DNA of 64,000 bases from Fontibacillus phaseoli (GTDB taxonomy: Bacteria > Bacillota > Bacilli > Paenibacillales > Paenibacillaceae), in NCBI RefSeq assembly GCF_003337355.1, contig NZ_QPJW01000016.1, positions 29,081-93,080 of the forward strand. Direction: 5' to 3'. A program made the translations under genes and the position numbers. Positions 41,330 to 52,423 of the stretch are shown piece by piece. Below the pieces are notes generated by a model. That model saw only the letters and a program-made list of their open reading frames with translations. It was not told the DNA's origin and did no database searches. The stretch's first letter is position 1, and each line of letters begins with the position of its first letter.

Positions 41330-41446
41330 CATTCCTCCCCTTCATCTATATCAACTCTTGCAAGTTTCAGGTTTGAATCCTATCTTTACTGGAAATGATA
41401 GAGAAGAGAGTCTTGCGGAATAGATGAAAGAAGGCGGGGATTTCAT

Positions 41447-42193
41447 ATGAAGCAAATCATGTTGATTACGGACGGTTGTTCCAATGTAGGGGAGAGCCCG
41501 GTGATGGCTGCGGCTTTGGCCAAGCAGGAAGGGATCATTGTCAATGTCGTCGGGATCGTCGATTACGGCACGATCGGAGAGCTTGGCAGTCTGGAGATCG
41601 CGGAAATCGCCAAGGCGGGAGGCGGAATGAGCCGCCTGTCGGGAACGCAGAAGCTGGCGCAGACAATGCAGATGATGACGCGGAAAACCGTGGTTCAGAC
41701 GATTCAGCACGCGGTTAATAAAGAGTTGAGACAAATTTTGGGTGATTCATCCGTGGAGGATTTACCTCCGGAAAAGCGTTCCCAGGTTGTTGAGGTGATT
41801 GACGAGTTAAGCGAGACCAGTTCCCTGGAAATTGCCCTGTTAATCGACGCGAGTGCCAGCATGAAGCCGAAGCTGGCGGCCGTTGAGGAAGCGATCCGCG
41901 ACATGATGCTTAGCCTGGGTGCCAGAAAGGGAAGCAGCCGGTTGGCCGTTTTTCATTTTCCCGGACCGCACAGCGGCGAGGATGCCGTGCTTGATCTCGA
42001 TTGGACGACGGACCTTGGGACCGTGCGTTCGATCTTTCAGCGGCTTGCCATGCGTGGGGCGACTCCTACCGGACCGGCGATCCTGAAGGTGATGGAATTC
42101 TTCCAGTATGGTACACTGAAGGGACATGATTCCAAGAACTGGCCGGAGGAAACAGGCAGAGGAGAAGGGATACTCGGTGACTACGTCGTCTAA
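41447..42193 (+). CDS. yabS: von Willebrand factor A domain protein YabS
   Basis: A protein of 248 residues found beside the YabT kinase and after spoIIE in Bacillales. The N-terminal part begins KQIMLITDGCSNVGESP. The second half (about 125-235) is a VWA domain with a metal-ion adhesion motif DASASM near 142 and a Thr in GATPTGPA near 212. In B. subtilis it is a sporulation gene of unknown function. AGGCGGGG precedes the ATG. The end overlaps yabT by 17 nt. Conserved order resumes here after the 14.6-kb insertion. Confidence 0.87.
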   Translation: MKQIMLITDGCSNVGESPVMAAALAKQEGIIVNVVGIVDYGTIGELGSLEIAEIAKAGGGMSRLSGTQKLAQTMQMMTRKTVVQTIQHAVNKELRQILGDSSVEDLPPEKRSQVVEVIDELSETSSLEIALLIDASASMKPKLAAVEEAIRDMMLSLGARKGSSRLAVFHFPGPHSGEDAVLDLDWTTDLGTVRSIFQRLAMRGATPTGPAILKVMEFFQYGTLKGHDSKNWPEETGRGEGILGDYVV

Positions 42194-43115
42194 ATCGACC
42201 CTGGCACAGGGAACGATCGTGAACGGCCGCTGGCGGGGCGGGCGCTATATGATTCAGCGCTTGCTCGGACAGGGAGCGAACGGGGTCGTATATTTGGTGA
42301 AGCAAATGGACAGCGCCAAGCTATACGCGCTCAAAATGGGCTTCGATACGGTGGATATACAATCGGAAATCAATGTGCTGAAGGCGTTGCAGCGGCAGAG
42401 CCACCGGCGCGGCGGTGCAGGACGGGATCTTTCTTATCTGGTGGAGGTGGATGATTACTCTCTCCAAGGAAGGGAGATTTCTTTCTATGTCATGCGGTAC
42501 GTAAAAGGGGACCCGCTTCGTTCCTTCCTTGCCAAGAGAGGCAAGCCGTGGCTTGGCATTGCCGGTCTGCACTTATTGCGCCAACTCCGGCAGCTCCACG
42601 AGGCGGGCTGGGTATTCGGCGATTTGAAGCCGGAGAATGTATTGGTCTCCCCTTATGGGGAAGTGGAACTGATCGATTACGGGGGAGTCAGCGGGATCGG
42701 ACGTAGTGTAAAGCAGTTTACCGAATGGTATGACCGTGGATTTTGGGGTGCCGGAGGAAGAACGGCCGATCCGTCCTACGACTGGTTTTCTTTCGCGGTT
42801 GTCTGCGTTCACCTGCTTGCGGAAGAACCCTTGAAGCGGGCGGCTAATCAATTGCCACAGACCCGGAGTTATAACGACCTGATAGCCATTATTCGGAGCG
42901 ATCCTGCTCTCGGGCCTTATCGGGGCTGGCTGGAGCGGGCGGTATCCGGGCAATTTCATGACACCTCAGATGCGTGCCAATGTTGGAGGGAACTCGTTAT
43001 CGCCCCCCTTGGCCGGCGCAAGCCCAGATCCAAAACTCCCCGCTGGATGCTTGGGGCTTTCGCCCTGGCGTTAACTTTGTTGGGATGCGCGCTTTATTTG
43101 ACGCTTGGATTTTGA
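42177..43115 (+). CDS. yabT: Serine/threonine protein kinase YabT (membrane-anchored)
   Basis: A Hanks-type kinase of 312 residues with a single C-terminal membrane helix (about 290-311, WMLGAFALALTLLGCALYL). The glycine loop is LGQGANGVVYLV, the ATP lysine is in YALKMG, the catalytic loop is FGDLKPENVL instead of HRDLKPEN, and the metal motif is DYG instead of DFG. The key Asp and Lys remain. In B. subtilis YabT phosphorylates RecA and other targets during sporulation. GTG 42177 with AGGAGAAGGG upstream is preferred; an ATG at 42126 has its purine run too close. Confidence 0.87.
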   Translation: MTTSSKSTLAQGTIVNGRWRGGRYMIQRLLGQGANGVVYLVKQMDSAKLYALKMGFDTVDIQSEINVLKALQRQSHRRGGAGRDLSYLVEVDDYSLQGREISFYVMRYVKGDPLRSFLAKRGKPWLGIAGLHLLRQLRQLHEAGWVFGDLKPENVLVSPYGEVELIDYGGVSGIGRSVKQFTEWYDRGFWGAGGRTADPSYDWFSFAVVCVHLLAEEPLKRAANQLPQTRSYNDLIAIIRSDPALGPYRGWLERAVSGQFHDTSDACQCWRELVIAPLGRRKPRSKTPRWMLGAFALALTLLGCALYLTLGF

Positions 43116-43174
43116 TACGGACTTTTGAATAACGACATATGGACAACCTCTATATTAAGGAAAGGAAGAGGCGC

Positions 43175-44620
43175 ATGATGAATCCGGATTTTCACCGCTT
43201 GGTAGAACAAGTGCGCCGGACCGCGCGTGAACACGGTATGTGGTCAGCCGGAGATTGCATCGTAGTGGCGGTTTCCGGAGGACCGGACTCCGTAATGCTT
43301 CTGCATATATTAGATGAAATCTCCCGGGATCAGGACCTTGGCTTGAAGCTGGTGTGCGCTCATGTCAATCACGGGTTCCGGGGCACCGAATCTGACGGGG
43401 AGGCCGAGTTTGTACGGAAATTGGCAGGTAAGCTTCGAATTCCGTTTGAACTCGGCGTTTTTGACATTCCCGGTTATATGAAGGAATCTGGCAAAGGGGG
43501 ACAACTGGCCGCCCGAGACAAAAGGTATCAATTCCTTCACGGAGTAGCTGATAAACACGGAGCATCGGCCATCGCCCTTGCCCACCATGCCGACGATCAA
43601 GCCGAGACGGTACTGATGCGGATTTTGCGCGGTAGCGGACTAACGGGCTTGGGCGGCATGAAGCTGAAACGGCGCCAAAAAAATGTGGAACTTATCCGTC
43701 CTTTACTCCGTATATACAAGAATCAACTGATAGCGGCTTGCGATGCTTCCGGCATTCCATATGTGGTTGATAGCTCCAATTTAATCTCCAAGTATGCAAG
43801 AAATGCTGTCCGGCTGGATGTGCTGCCTTTTTTGGGGCAATATAATGAACAGCTTACGGATTCGCTGAATCGCCTGGCCGAAGTGGCCGGGGAAGAAGAC
43901 GATTATATGACGCTGGAAACCGGACGGATTCACGCTGAAATGGTAACATGGGGGGACGGGGAAGCGGCTTTTGGTGCACAAGCTTTTACCTCTTTACATG
44001 CCGCTTTACAACGGAGGTTGATTAAACTAATATTAAATTATCTGCCTTTGGGCACGGAGGACAGTGATTTTGTCAAGATTGAAGCGATCCGGAAGGGCGT
44101 GGTCCAGGACCTGCCCACCACATGGAGTCTCGATCTTGGCGGAGGAATCCGCTGCTTGCGTGAATACGATACAATCCGGTTTTTACCTGCCCGAGCGGAA
44201 AGTCAGATTCCTCATTATACATATGTTGTGGAACATTTTCCGGCGGAACTGTCTATTATGGACACGGGGCGAACCTTGCGCTTTACCCGTTATGAAGCCG
44301 GTACCGGCCTTTCGGGGGATATGCCGGAGGGGGACGACGAGGCGGCGTTTGATGCGGATGAGCTCGTTTATCCGCTTACTGTGCGTTCCCGGCTTCCGGG
44401 AGATAGAATGAAAGTTATGGGGCTAAATGGAAGCAAAAAGGTGAAAGATATTTTCATCGATGAGAAAATACCTCCCTCTCTTCGCTCCCAAATCCCAATG
44501 GTGACGGACGCCAAAGGCCGGATTTTATGGATTCCCGGAGTTCGGCGGTCATCGGTTGCAGCGGTTGGCCGGCAAACGTCTTCCGTTGTGCGCATGGCAC
44601 TGGATTCGGGAAGTAAGTGA
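43175..44620 (+). CDS. tilS: tRNA(Ile)-lysidine synthase TilS
   Basis: TilS attaches lysine to C34 of the CAU tRNA(Ile) in an ATP-dependent reaction, changing both codon and amino-acid identity; it is essential. The protein has 481 residues. The PP-loop SGGPDSV is near residue 37. HVNHGFRG, HHADDQAET and RPLL are typical. The C-terminal TilS domain has the conserved PGD end motif (SRLPGDRM) and KVKDIFIDEKIP. ATG 43175 (or 43178) has AAGGAAGAGG just upstream; the in-frame ATG at 43139 has none. Confidence 0.95.
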   Translation: MMNPDFHRLVEQVRRTAREHGMWSAGDCIVVAVSGGPDSVMLLHILDEISRDQDLGLKLVCAHVNHGFRGTESDGEAEFVRKLAGKLRIPFELGVFDIPGYMKESGKGGQLAARDKRYQFLHGVADKHGASAIALAHHADDQAETVLMRILRGSGLTGLGGMKLKRRQKNVELIRPLLRIYKNQLIAACDASGIPYVVDSSNLISKYARNAVRLDVLPFLGQYNEQLTDSLNRLAEVAGEEDDYMTLETGRIHAEMVTWGDGEAAFGAQAFTSLHAALQRRLIKLILNYLPLGTEDSDFVKIEAIRKGVVQDLPTTWSLDLGGGIRCLREYDTIRFLPARAESQIPHYTYVVEHFPAELSIMDTGRTLRFTRYEAGTGLSGDMPEGDDEAAFDADELVYPLTVRSRLPGDRMKVMGLNGSKKVKDIFIDEKIPPSLRSQIPMVTDAKGRILWIPGVRRSSVAAVGRQTSSVVRMALDSGSK

Positions 44621-44680
44621 CCGACCTTGGGGTTAACCAAGTGAAGGCATTCATAGTATAACGTAGGAGGTTTATTTATC

Positions 44681-45220
44681 TTGCTAAACGACATTCAAGA
44701 AATTCTCATCACCCGGGAACAGATTCAGGAGAAGGTTGTGGAACTAGGCCGCCAATTGAGTGCTGAATATGAAGGCCGGAATCCTTTGGTCATCTGCATT
44801 CTAAAGGGAGCATTTATTTTCATGGCGGATTTGGTTAAAGAAATCACCGTGCCGCTGGAGCTTGATTTCATGGCGGTATCCAGTTACGGGGCATCCACCC
44901 GTTCCTCGGGAGAAGTAAAAATTATCAAGGATCTGGACACCTCTGTCGAAGGCCGGGACATCCTGATCGTGGAAGATATTATCGACAGCGGTCTTACCCT
45001 GAGCTATCTGATTGATGTGCTTGAACGGCGGAAAGTGAACTCCGTCAAAATCGTTACCTTGTTTGACAAGCCGGCGCGCCGGACCGTTAAACTCGAGGCG
45101 GATCTGTCGGGCTTTGTAATTCCCGACGCTTTCGTTGTTGGCTACGGGCTGGACTATGCCGAGAAGTACCGGAACCTCCCCTTCGTCGGAGTGCTGAAAC
45201 CGGAAGTATATACAAGCTAA
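44681..45220 (+). CDS. hpt: Hypoxanthine phosphoribosyltransferase
   Basis: Purine salvage enzyme of 179 residues that converts hypoxanthine (and guanine) with PRPP to IMP or GMP. The PRPP motif is ILIVEDIIDSGLTL (about 100-113), with the LKGAFIF loop and FVVGYGLDYAEKYRNLP near the end. The start is TTG 44681 with AGGAGG ten bases upstream. The position between tilS and ftsH is the standard one. A modest terminator follows. Confidence 0.96.
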   Translation: MLNDIQEILITREQIQEKVVELGRQLSAEYEGRNPLVICILKGAFIFMADLVKEITVPLELDFMAVSSYGASTRSSGEVKIIKDLDTSVEGRDILIVEDIIDSGLTLSYLIDVLERRKVNSVKIVTLFDKPARRTVKLEADLSGFVIPDAFVVGYGLDYAEKYRNLPFVGVLKPEVYTS

Positions 45221-45238
45221 TTTTGCCGGTCCTTGAGA

Positions 45239-45265
45239 GGCCGGAGCCAACTCCGCCGTTTTTTT
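45239..45265 (+). terminator. Weak terminator after hpt
   Basis: A short CGGAG-CCAA-CTCCG stem is followed by CCG and seven Ts. Confidence 0.5.
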
Positions 45266-45320
45266 GAAAGGCGTGAGCGGCTATGTTAAAATAACTTAAG
45301 GTTTTGAGAGGAGGTAGGGG

Positions 45321-47474
<2,154 letters not shown>

Positions 47475-47487
47475 AGAAATCAATATA

Positions 47488-47523
47488 AATCCGGGAGACA
47501 GATCTGTTTCCCGGATTTTTTGT
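47488..47523 (+). terminator. Terminator after ftsH
   Basis: AATCCGGGA pairs with TCCCGGATT, continuing into TTTT. Confidence 0.85.
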
Positions 47524-47579
47524 TTTTTGGGAGGCGCCCACGTCCTAGTGGTAGCCGCTTGTCTCCAGTTTGTATTCAC

Positions 47580-47960
47580 GCATAAATACTGCAAAAATAC
47601 AGTATTTCTCGGGAATTTTTGCATGAAAGTAGATTTTTCTGTAAATATGCATTATTTTTTTCCTATTCTTAGTGAGATTGATCTATACAGCGAAAAATGA
47701 TGTATAATTGCAGGATTTTTGTCCGTTTGATTGATATTTAGATTAAATTGATGCATGTTTGCAGTATTTTCATCTGAATGATCTGACTTGAGAGATCGAG
47801 ATTTCAATCGCCCCGTCCTTGTCAGTCACATCCTCAACACACCCAAGTGCCGAATCGCGCTGCGTGCCTAGCGTAATCAAGTTACCGAGTCGCGCCCAAC
47901 AAAATTGGATCTGAGCAAATTATCGAGCCGCGGACCGAGATTTTATTGTTCAAATTTGAA
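47580..47960. repeat. AT-rich intergenic DNA with recurring TGCA motifs
   Basis: In the ftsH-nadA gap (665 bp), CTGCAAAAATACAGTATTT, TTTTTGCATG, AATATGCATT, AATTGCAGG, GATGCATG and TTTGCAGTATTTT recur within 180 bp (47597-47772). This looks like a degenerate palindromic repeat family. The GC-richer part 47800-47930 holds nothing I recognise. Confidence 0.45.
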
Positions 47961-47979
47961 GTTATCCGATAGGGATCGA

Positions 47980-48029
47980 TTGACAGCCCCAATTCCCTTG
48001 TGTAAATTAGTTCTTAAACACACCGTGTG
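47980..48029 (+). promoter_or_regulatory. Promoter and palindromic operator of nadABC
   Basis: TTGACA (47980-47985), a 17-bp spacer and TAAATT (48003-48008). The palindrome CACAC-C-GTGTG (48019-48029) lies at the expected transcription start, an ideal repressor position. NAD genes of Bacillales are often repressed by NiaR, but I cannot confirm that this is its site. Confidence 0.6.
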
Positions 48030-48139
48030 AAATTGGTTACTTTGCCGGCAAGTATGCGTATTTTTGCACAATATAACGGGATGCGGACAAGAGAGAGGAT
48101 CGCGGCGGGACCGCGGGCGCATGCAGGGGAGGATGTCAG

Positions 48140-49078
48140 GTGGAAGCTTTAGCACTGGAGCGGAAAGCGGAAATGAACCGCGAACTTCGGGAGAAGCTGG
48201 TTCAGCTCAAGAAGGAACGAAACGCCATTATTTTAGCTCATTATTATCAGCGTGATGAAATTCAGGAGGTGGCCGATTTTCGCGGCGACTCGTTTTTGCT
48301 TGCCCAAAAGGCGGCTTCGACCGATGCGGAAACGATCGTTTTCTGCGGGGTTCATTTTATGGGGGAAAGCGCGAAAATTCTAGCCCCGAACAAAACGGTG
48401 CTTATACCGGACGAACGGGCGGGCTGCCCGATGGCCGACATGGTCAATGTGGACGGTTTGCGCAAAATGAAGGCGCAGCATCCAAACGCTAAGGTTGTCA
48501 CTTATATCAATTCTTCAGCCGAAATTAAAGCGGAGACGGATATTTGCTGCACATCCTCCAATGCGGTGAAAGTCATTAATTCGGTGGATGCCGACGAGAT
48601 CATATGGGTGCCTGATAAAAATCTAGGACATTACGTCCAGCAGCATACGGACAAAAAGCTGATTATTTGGGAAGGGTACTGCAATACGCACGATATGCTT
48701 ACGGTTAAGGATGTGGTCGAGATGAAGGCCAAATATCCGAACGCCGAGTTTGTCGTCCATCCGGAGTGCCGGCCCGAAGTGGTGGCGATGGGTGATTTTG
48801 TAGGCAGTACGACGGCGATTCTGGATTACTGCAAAAACTCCTCCGCCAAACAGTTTATCATAGGCACGGAGGACGGGACTGGCTACCAGTTGCGGAAAGA
48901 CAGCCCGGAGAAGGAATTCCATTTCGCTACCAAGTTTCTGGTTTGTCCGAATATGAAAGTCAATAATTTGAAAAAACTGGTCAAATGTCTGGAAACGATG
49001 CAGCCGCAAATTTACGTGCCGCCTGCGATTGCCGATAAGGCCAGAACCTCACTAGAGCGCATGCTACAAGTTAAGTAG
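48140..49078 (+). CDS. nadA: Quinolinate synthase NadA
   Basis: NadA condenses iminoaspartate with dihydroxyacetone phosphate to quinolinate, using a [4Fe-4S] cluster. The protein has 312 residues. Conserved are AIILAHYYQRDEIQEVADF, FCGVHFMGESAKIL and HPECRPEV. Cluster cysteines are likely those of FCGVHFM, EGYCNTH or HPEC, and FLVCPNM. The start is GTG 48140 with GGGGAGG six bases upstream. It is the first of three NAD genes in de novo order. These lie between ftsH and coaX, whereas in B. subtilis the nad genes are elsewhere. Confidence 0.95.
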   Translation: MEALALERKAEMNRELREKLVQLKKERNAIILAHYYQRDEIQEVADFRGDSFLLAQKAASTDAETIVFCGVHFMGESAKILAPNKTVLIPDERAGCPMADMVNVDGLRKMKAQHPNAKVVTYINSSAEIKAETDICCTSSNAVKVINSVDADEIIWVPDKNLGHYVQQHTDKKLIIWEGYCNTHDMLTVKDVVEMKAKYPNAEFVVHPECRPEVVAMGDFVGSTTAILDYCKNSSAKQFIIGTEDGTGYQLRKDSPEKEFHFATKFLVCPNMKVNNLKKLVKCLETMQPQIYVPPAIADKARTSLERMLQVK

Positions 49079-49115
49079 CATGCGCTACTCTCTGTTCAAG
49101 GGCAGGCGATTACCT

Positions 49116-50735
49116 TTGATTCCTCAATATTTGGTTGATTTCGATTTAAGCGAGCTCCCTGCAATCGATACGGACGTCATTGTGATCGGGTCCGGGATTG
49201 CAGGTTTGTTTACGGCGATCAAAGCAAGTGAAGACCGTCGCGTTACCATGATCACTAAAAAATCGCTGATGGAAAGCAATACGCGATATGCCCAAGGCGG
49301 GATCGCAGCGGTCATCTCCAAAGAAGACTCCCCGGCTTCGCACCGGGAGGATACCTTGCTTGCCGGAGCCGGACTCTGTTCGTCGGAATCGGTAAACATA
49401 TTAGTGAACGAGGGACCCAGCGGGGTCAAGGATCTGATTACGCTCGGGACGGCATTTGACTTGGAGAATGGCGAACTGGCCCTGACGAAAGAAGGGGCCC
49501 ACAGCCATCGCCGGATTTTGCACGCGAACGGCGATGCGACCGGATATGAGATCGTCCGAGCGTTATCCGTGCAGGTTGCAGGCCACTCCAATATAGATAT
49601 CTGGAACGATCACTTTGTAATTGACCTCATTACAGAGGATAATGAATGTCTGGGCGCTTTGATTCAGCGTCCCGATGGCCAGCGGGTATTCTTGCGGGGA
49701 CAGGCAACGATTCTTTGTAGTGGAGGAGCAGGTCAGCTCTACCGCTACACGACGAATCCTGAAGTGGCGACCGGCGATGGCGTGGCGATGGCTTACAGGG
49801 CCGGCGCCGTGATCCGGGATATGGAGTTTATTCAATTCCATCCGACCTCGCTCTGCTACCCCGGCGCGCCGCGTTTCCTCATTTCGGAAGCGGTTCGGGG
49901 GGAAGGTGCCATCTTGCGTAACATTCACGGCGAACGGTTCATGGAGAAGTACCATGAACTGCTGGAACTGGCTCCCCGGGACATTGTTGCCCGGGCGATC
50001 GTCAGCGAGATGGAGAATACCAAATCGAGTATCGTGTATCTCGATATCACCCATGAAACGCCGGAGACGATCAAACACCGGTTTCCGACGATTTACGAAA
50101 CTTGTATCAGCTACGGCCTCGATATGACCACCGATTGGATTCCTGTGGCCCCGGCTGCGCACTATATGATGGGAGGCGTGCAAACGGGCCATCACGGGGA
50201 GACCAGCGTAGACCGCTTGTTCGCTTGCGGAGAGGTGTCGTCTACCGGCGTGCATGGCGCGAATCGCCTGGCGAGCAATTCGCTGTCGGAGGCGATCGTA
50301 TTCGGGCGGCGGATCGTCGAGCAAATCCGGCGCTTGGAGCCGCTTTCCTATACTGAGCCGCTGCGGATCGATTGCCAAATGAACCGCCATGAAGCGGTTA
50401 TGCAGCCGATCGTCGAGCGGCGTCTCAAGCTGCAAAAGGTCATGGTGCGTCAGGTAGGCCTGCGCCGGAGCAAGGATGGACTGTTCAAAGGACTGGAGGA
50501 ATTAAAGCGGCAACTGCCGATTTTCGGGGCTGCGCTGCACTCCCGGGAGCAGCTTGAATTCGCGAATATGCTGACTTGCGCCTTGCTGTTGGCCGAATCC
50601 GCCTTGGCGCGTGAGGAGAGCCGCGGCGGCCATTACCGGGAAGATTTCCCGGAACGAAACGACGCGCGGTGGCGCAGACATCTTTTATGTCACCGGGAAA
50701 ATGGAATGTTGGAGGAACTAAGCGATGATGTTTAA
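49116..50735 (+). CDS. nadB: L-aspartate oxidase NadB
   Basis: A FAD enzyme that oxidises aspartate to iminoaspartate for NadA. The FAD-binding start is VIVIGSGIAGLFTAI, and the succinate-dehydrogenase-like catalytic segments are RYAQGGIAAV, HSHRRILHANGDATG and GVHGANRLASNSLSEAIV. TTG 49116 (539 residues) has AAGGGCAGG nine bases upstream and gives the usual short lead before the FAD motif. ATG 49080 (551 residues), one base after nadA, is the alternative but has no site. The end overlaps nadC by 11 nt. Confidence 0.93.
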   Translation: MIPQYLVDFDLSELPAIDTDVIVIGSGIAGLFTAIKASEDRRVTMITKKSLMESNTRYAQGGIAAVISKEDSPASHREDTLLAGAGLCSSESVNILVNEGPSGVKDLITLGTAFDLENGELALTKEGAHSHRRILHANGDATGYEIVRALSVQVAGHSNIDIWNDHFVIDLITEDNECLGALIQRPDGQRVFLRGQATILCSGGAGQLYRYTTNPEVATGDGVAMAYRAGAVIRDMEFIQFHPTSLCYPGAPRFLISEAVRGEGAILRNIHGERFMEKYHELLELAPRDIVARAIVSEMENTKSSIVYLDITHETPETIKHRFPTIYETCISYGLDMTTDWIPVAPAAHYMMGGVQTGHHGETSVDRLFACGEVSSTGVHGANRLASNSLSEAIVFGRRIVEQIRRLEPLSYTEPLRIDCQMNRHEAVMQPIVERRLKLQKVMVRQVGLRRSKDGLFKGLEELKRQLPIFGAALHSREQLEFANMLTCALLLAESALAREESRGGHYREDFPERNDARWRRHLLCHRENGMLEELSDDV

Positions 50736-51594
50736 CGGATATAATGAAGGGCTGATTGAATCGATCCGCTTATGGCTCAAGGAGGATGTAGGGTCCGGCG
50801 ATGTAACTACCGGCGTGACGATTCCGGGCGGCCATGCATCGAAAGGGATTATCCATGCCAAAGAAGCCGGGGTCATTGCCGGGATGCCGGTAGCCCAGCT
50901 CGTCTTTGAGGTGGTCGATCCCCTGCTCACCTTTACTCCGCTAGTAAAGGACGGACAATCCGTCGCGAAAGGGACCGTTCTCGCCGAAGTGGAAGGCAGC
51001 ACCCACAGTATTTTGACGGGAGAACGGCTTGCCCTTAATCTTTTGCAGCGGCTGTCGGGGATTGCCACACGGACCCGCACTTTTGTGGATGCGCTGGAAG
51101 GGCTGCCGGTCCGGCTGGTCGATACGCGCAAAACTACGCCAGGCCACCGTATGCTGGAGAAATACGCGGTGCGCACCGGCGGCGGCGCGAATCATCGTTT
51201 CGGGCTGTATGATGCCGTTATGATTAAGGACAACCACATCAAAGGGGCAGGCGGCATTGCGCAGGCGGTCAGCCGGGCGCGGGCGAATATTCCCCATACG
51301 ATGACGATTGAGGTAGAGACGGAGAGCCTGGAGCAAGTCGAAGAGGCTTTGGCAGCCGGAGCGGATATTATTATGCTGGACAATATGAGTCCCGAATTGA
51401 TGAAGGAAGCGGTGGCGCGTATTAAAGCCAAGGCCCCTCACGTCAAGGTGGAGGCTTCCGGCAACGTCAATCTGCAAACGGTGCGGGGCATCGCGGAGAG
51501 CGGCGTGGATGTTATTTCGGTGGGACGGTTAACTTATTCTTTTGAGAGTCTGGATATCAGTCTGGACTTAGGCGAAAAAAAGAAAGAGGGGTAA
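50725..51594 (+). CDS. nadC: Nicotinate-nucleotide pyrophosphorylase (quinolinate phosphoribosyltransferase) NadC
   Basis: NadC converts quinolinate and PRPP to nicotinate mononucleotide, CO2 and pyrophosphate. The protein has 289 residues. Active-site residues are visible in DTRKTTPGHRMLEKYAV, GGGANHRFGLYDAVMIKDNH and EVEVETESLEQ-like IEVETESL. The ATG pair at 50725/50728 has GGAGGAA upstream. It overlaps nadB, and coaX follows after 5 nt, so NAD and CoA synthesis genes share a transcript. Confidence 0.96.
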   Translation: MMFNGYNEGLIESIRLWLKEDVGSGDVTTGVTIPGGHASKGIIHAKEAGVIAGMPVAQLVFEVVDPLLTFTPLVKDGQSVAKGTVLAEVEGSTHSILTGERLALNLLQRLSGIATRTRTFVDALEGLPVRLVDTRKTTPGHRMLEKYAVRTGGGANHRFGLYDAVMIKDNHIKGAGGIAQAVSRARANIPHTMTIEVETESLEQVEEALAAGADIIMLDNMSPELMKEAVARIKAKAPHVKVEASGNVNLQTVRGIAESGVDVISVGRLTYSFESLDISLDLGEKKKEG

Positions 51595-51599
51595 ATGCC

Positions 51600-52364
51600 A
51601 TGTTTCTTGTGGTAGATGTCGGCAACACCAATATCGTACTCGGCGTTTACAGAGGGCGTGAGCTGCTTCATCATTTTCGGATCGGCACGAACCGGCAATC
51701 GACGGTCGATGAGTACGGAGTGCTGATCTACAACTTGTTTCAAATGTCCAAAATTGATGTAGAGGAGATCGAGGGAGTTATCATTTCTTCGGTCGTTCCG
51801 CCGTTAATGCATGTGCTTGAAGAGTTATGCGAAAAATATTTGCATCATAAGCCGCTGATCGTCGGCCCGGGCATCAAAACAGGGCTCAATTTGCGCTATG
51901 AGAATCCGCGCGAGGTTGGTGCGGACCGGATCGTCAACGCGGTCGCCGCGATCGAACAATACGGCGGACCGCTGGTAGTGGTCGATTTCGGCACGGCCAC
52001 GACGTTTGACTGCGTCGATGCACAGGGTAATTATTTGGGCGGGGCCATTGTGCCGGGCATCGGGATTTCGACCGAAGCGTTGTACCAAAGGGCATCGAAA
52101 CTGCCGCGGATCGAACTGGAGAAACCGAAGAAGGTCATCGGCCGGAATACCGTACATGCGATGCAGGCGGGGATCATTTTTGGTTATGCCGGTCAGGTTG
52201 ACGGTATTGTGGGACGAATCCGGCGCGAGATGAATGCCGAGCTGAAGGTGGTAGCCACCGGCGGACTCGCCGAGCTGATTGCTAGTGAAGCATCTTCCAT
52301 CCAGGAAGTGAATCCTTGGCTCACGCTTGAAGGGCTGCGCCTCATTTACGAGCGAAATCAATAA
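51600..52364 (+). CDS. coaX: Type III pantothenate kinase CoaX
   Basis: CoaX phosphorylates pantothenate, the first step of CoA synthesis. The protein has 254 residues. The ASKHA fold shows the phosphate-1 loop DVGNTNIVLGV at the start, GADRIVNAVAA, the DFGTATTFD motif near 140 and GGAIVPGI. This type needs a monovalent cation and is not feedback-inhibited by CoA. GAGGGG lies about 8 nt before the ATG. Confidence 0.96.
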   Translation: MFLVVDVGNTNIVLGVYRGRELLHHFRIGTNRQSTVDEYGVLIYNLFQMSKIDVEEIEGVIISSVVPPLMHVLEELCEKYLHHKPLIVGPGIKTGLNLRYENPREVGADRIVNAVAAIEQYGGPLVVVDFGTATTFDCVDAQGNYLGGAIVPGIGISTEALYQRASKLPRIELEKPKKVIGRNTVHAMQAGIIFGYAGQVDGIVGRIRREMNAELKVVATGGLAELIASEASSIQEVNPWLTLEGLRLIYERNQ

Positions 52365-52423
52365 GGTGTTTATATAAAGAAGGTAGTGGAAGTTAATCGA
52401 CCTCTACAAAGGAGGCTTCATCT

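Noticed and set aside
47943..48155. 70-codon minus-strand ORF before nadA
   Set aside because: Covers the nadA promoter and start, low-complexity product, no ribosome site.
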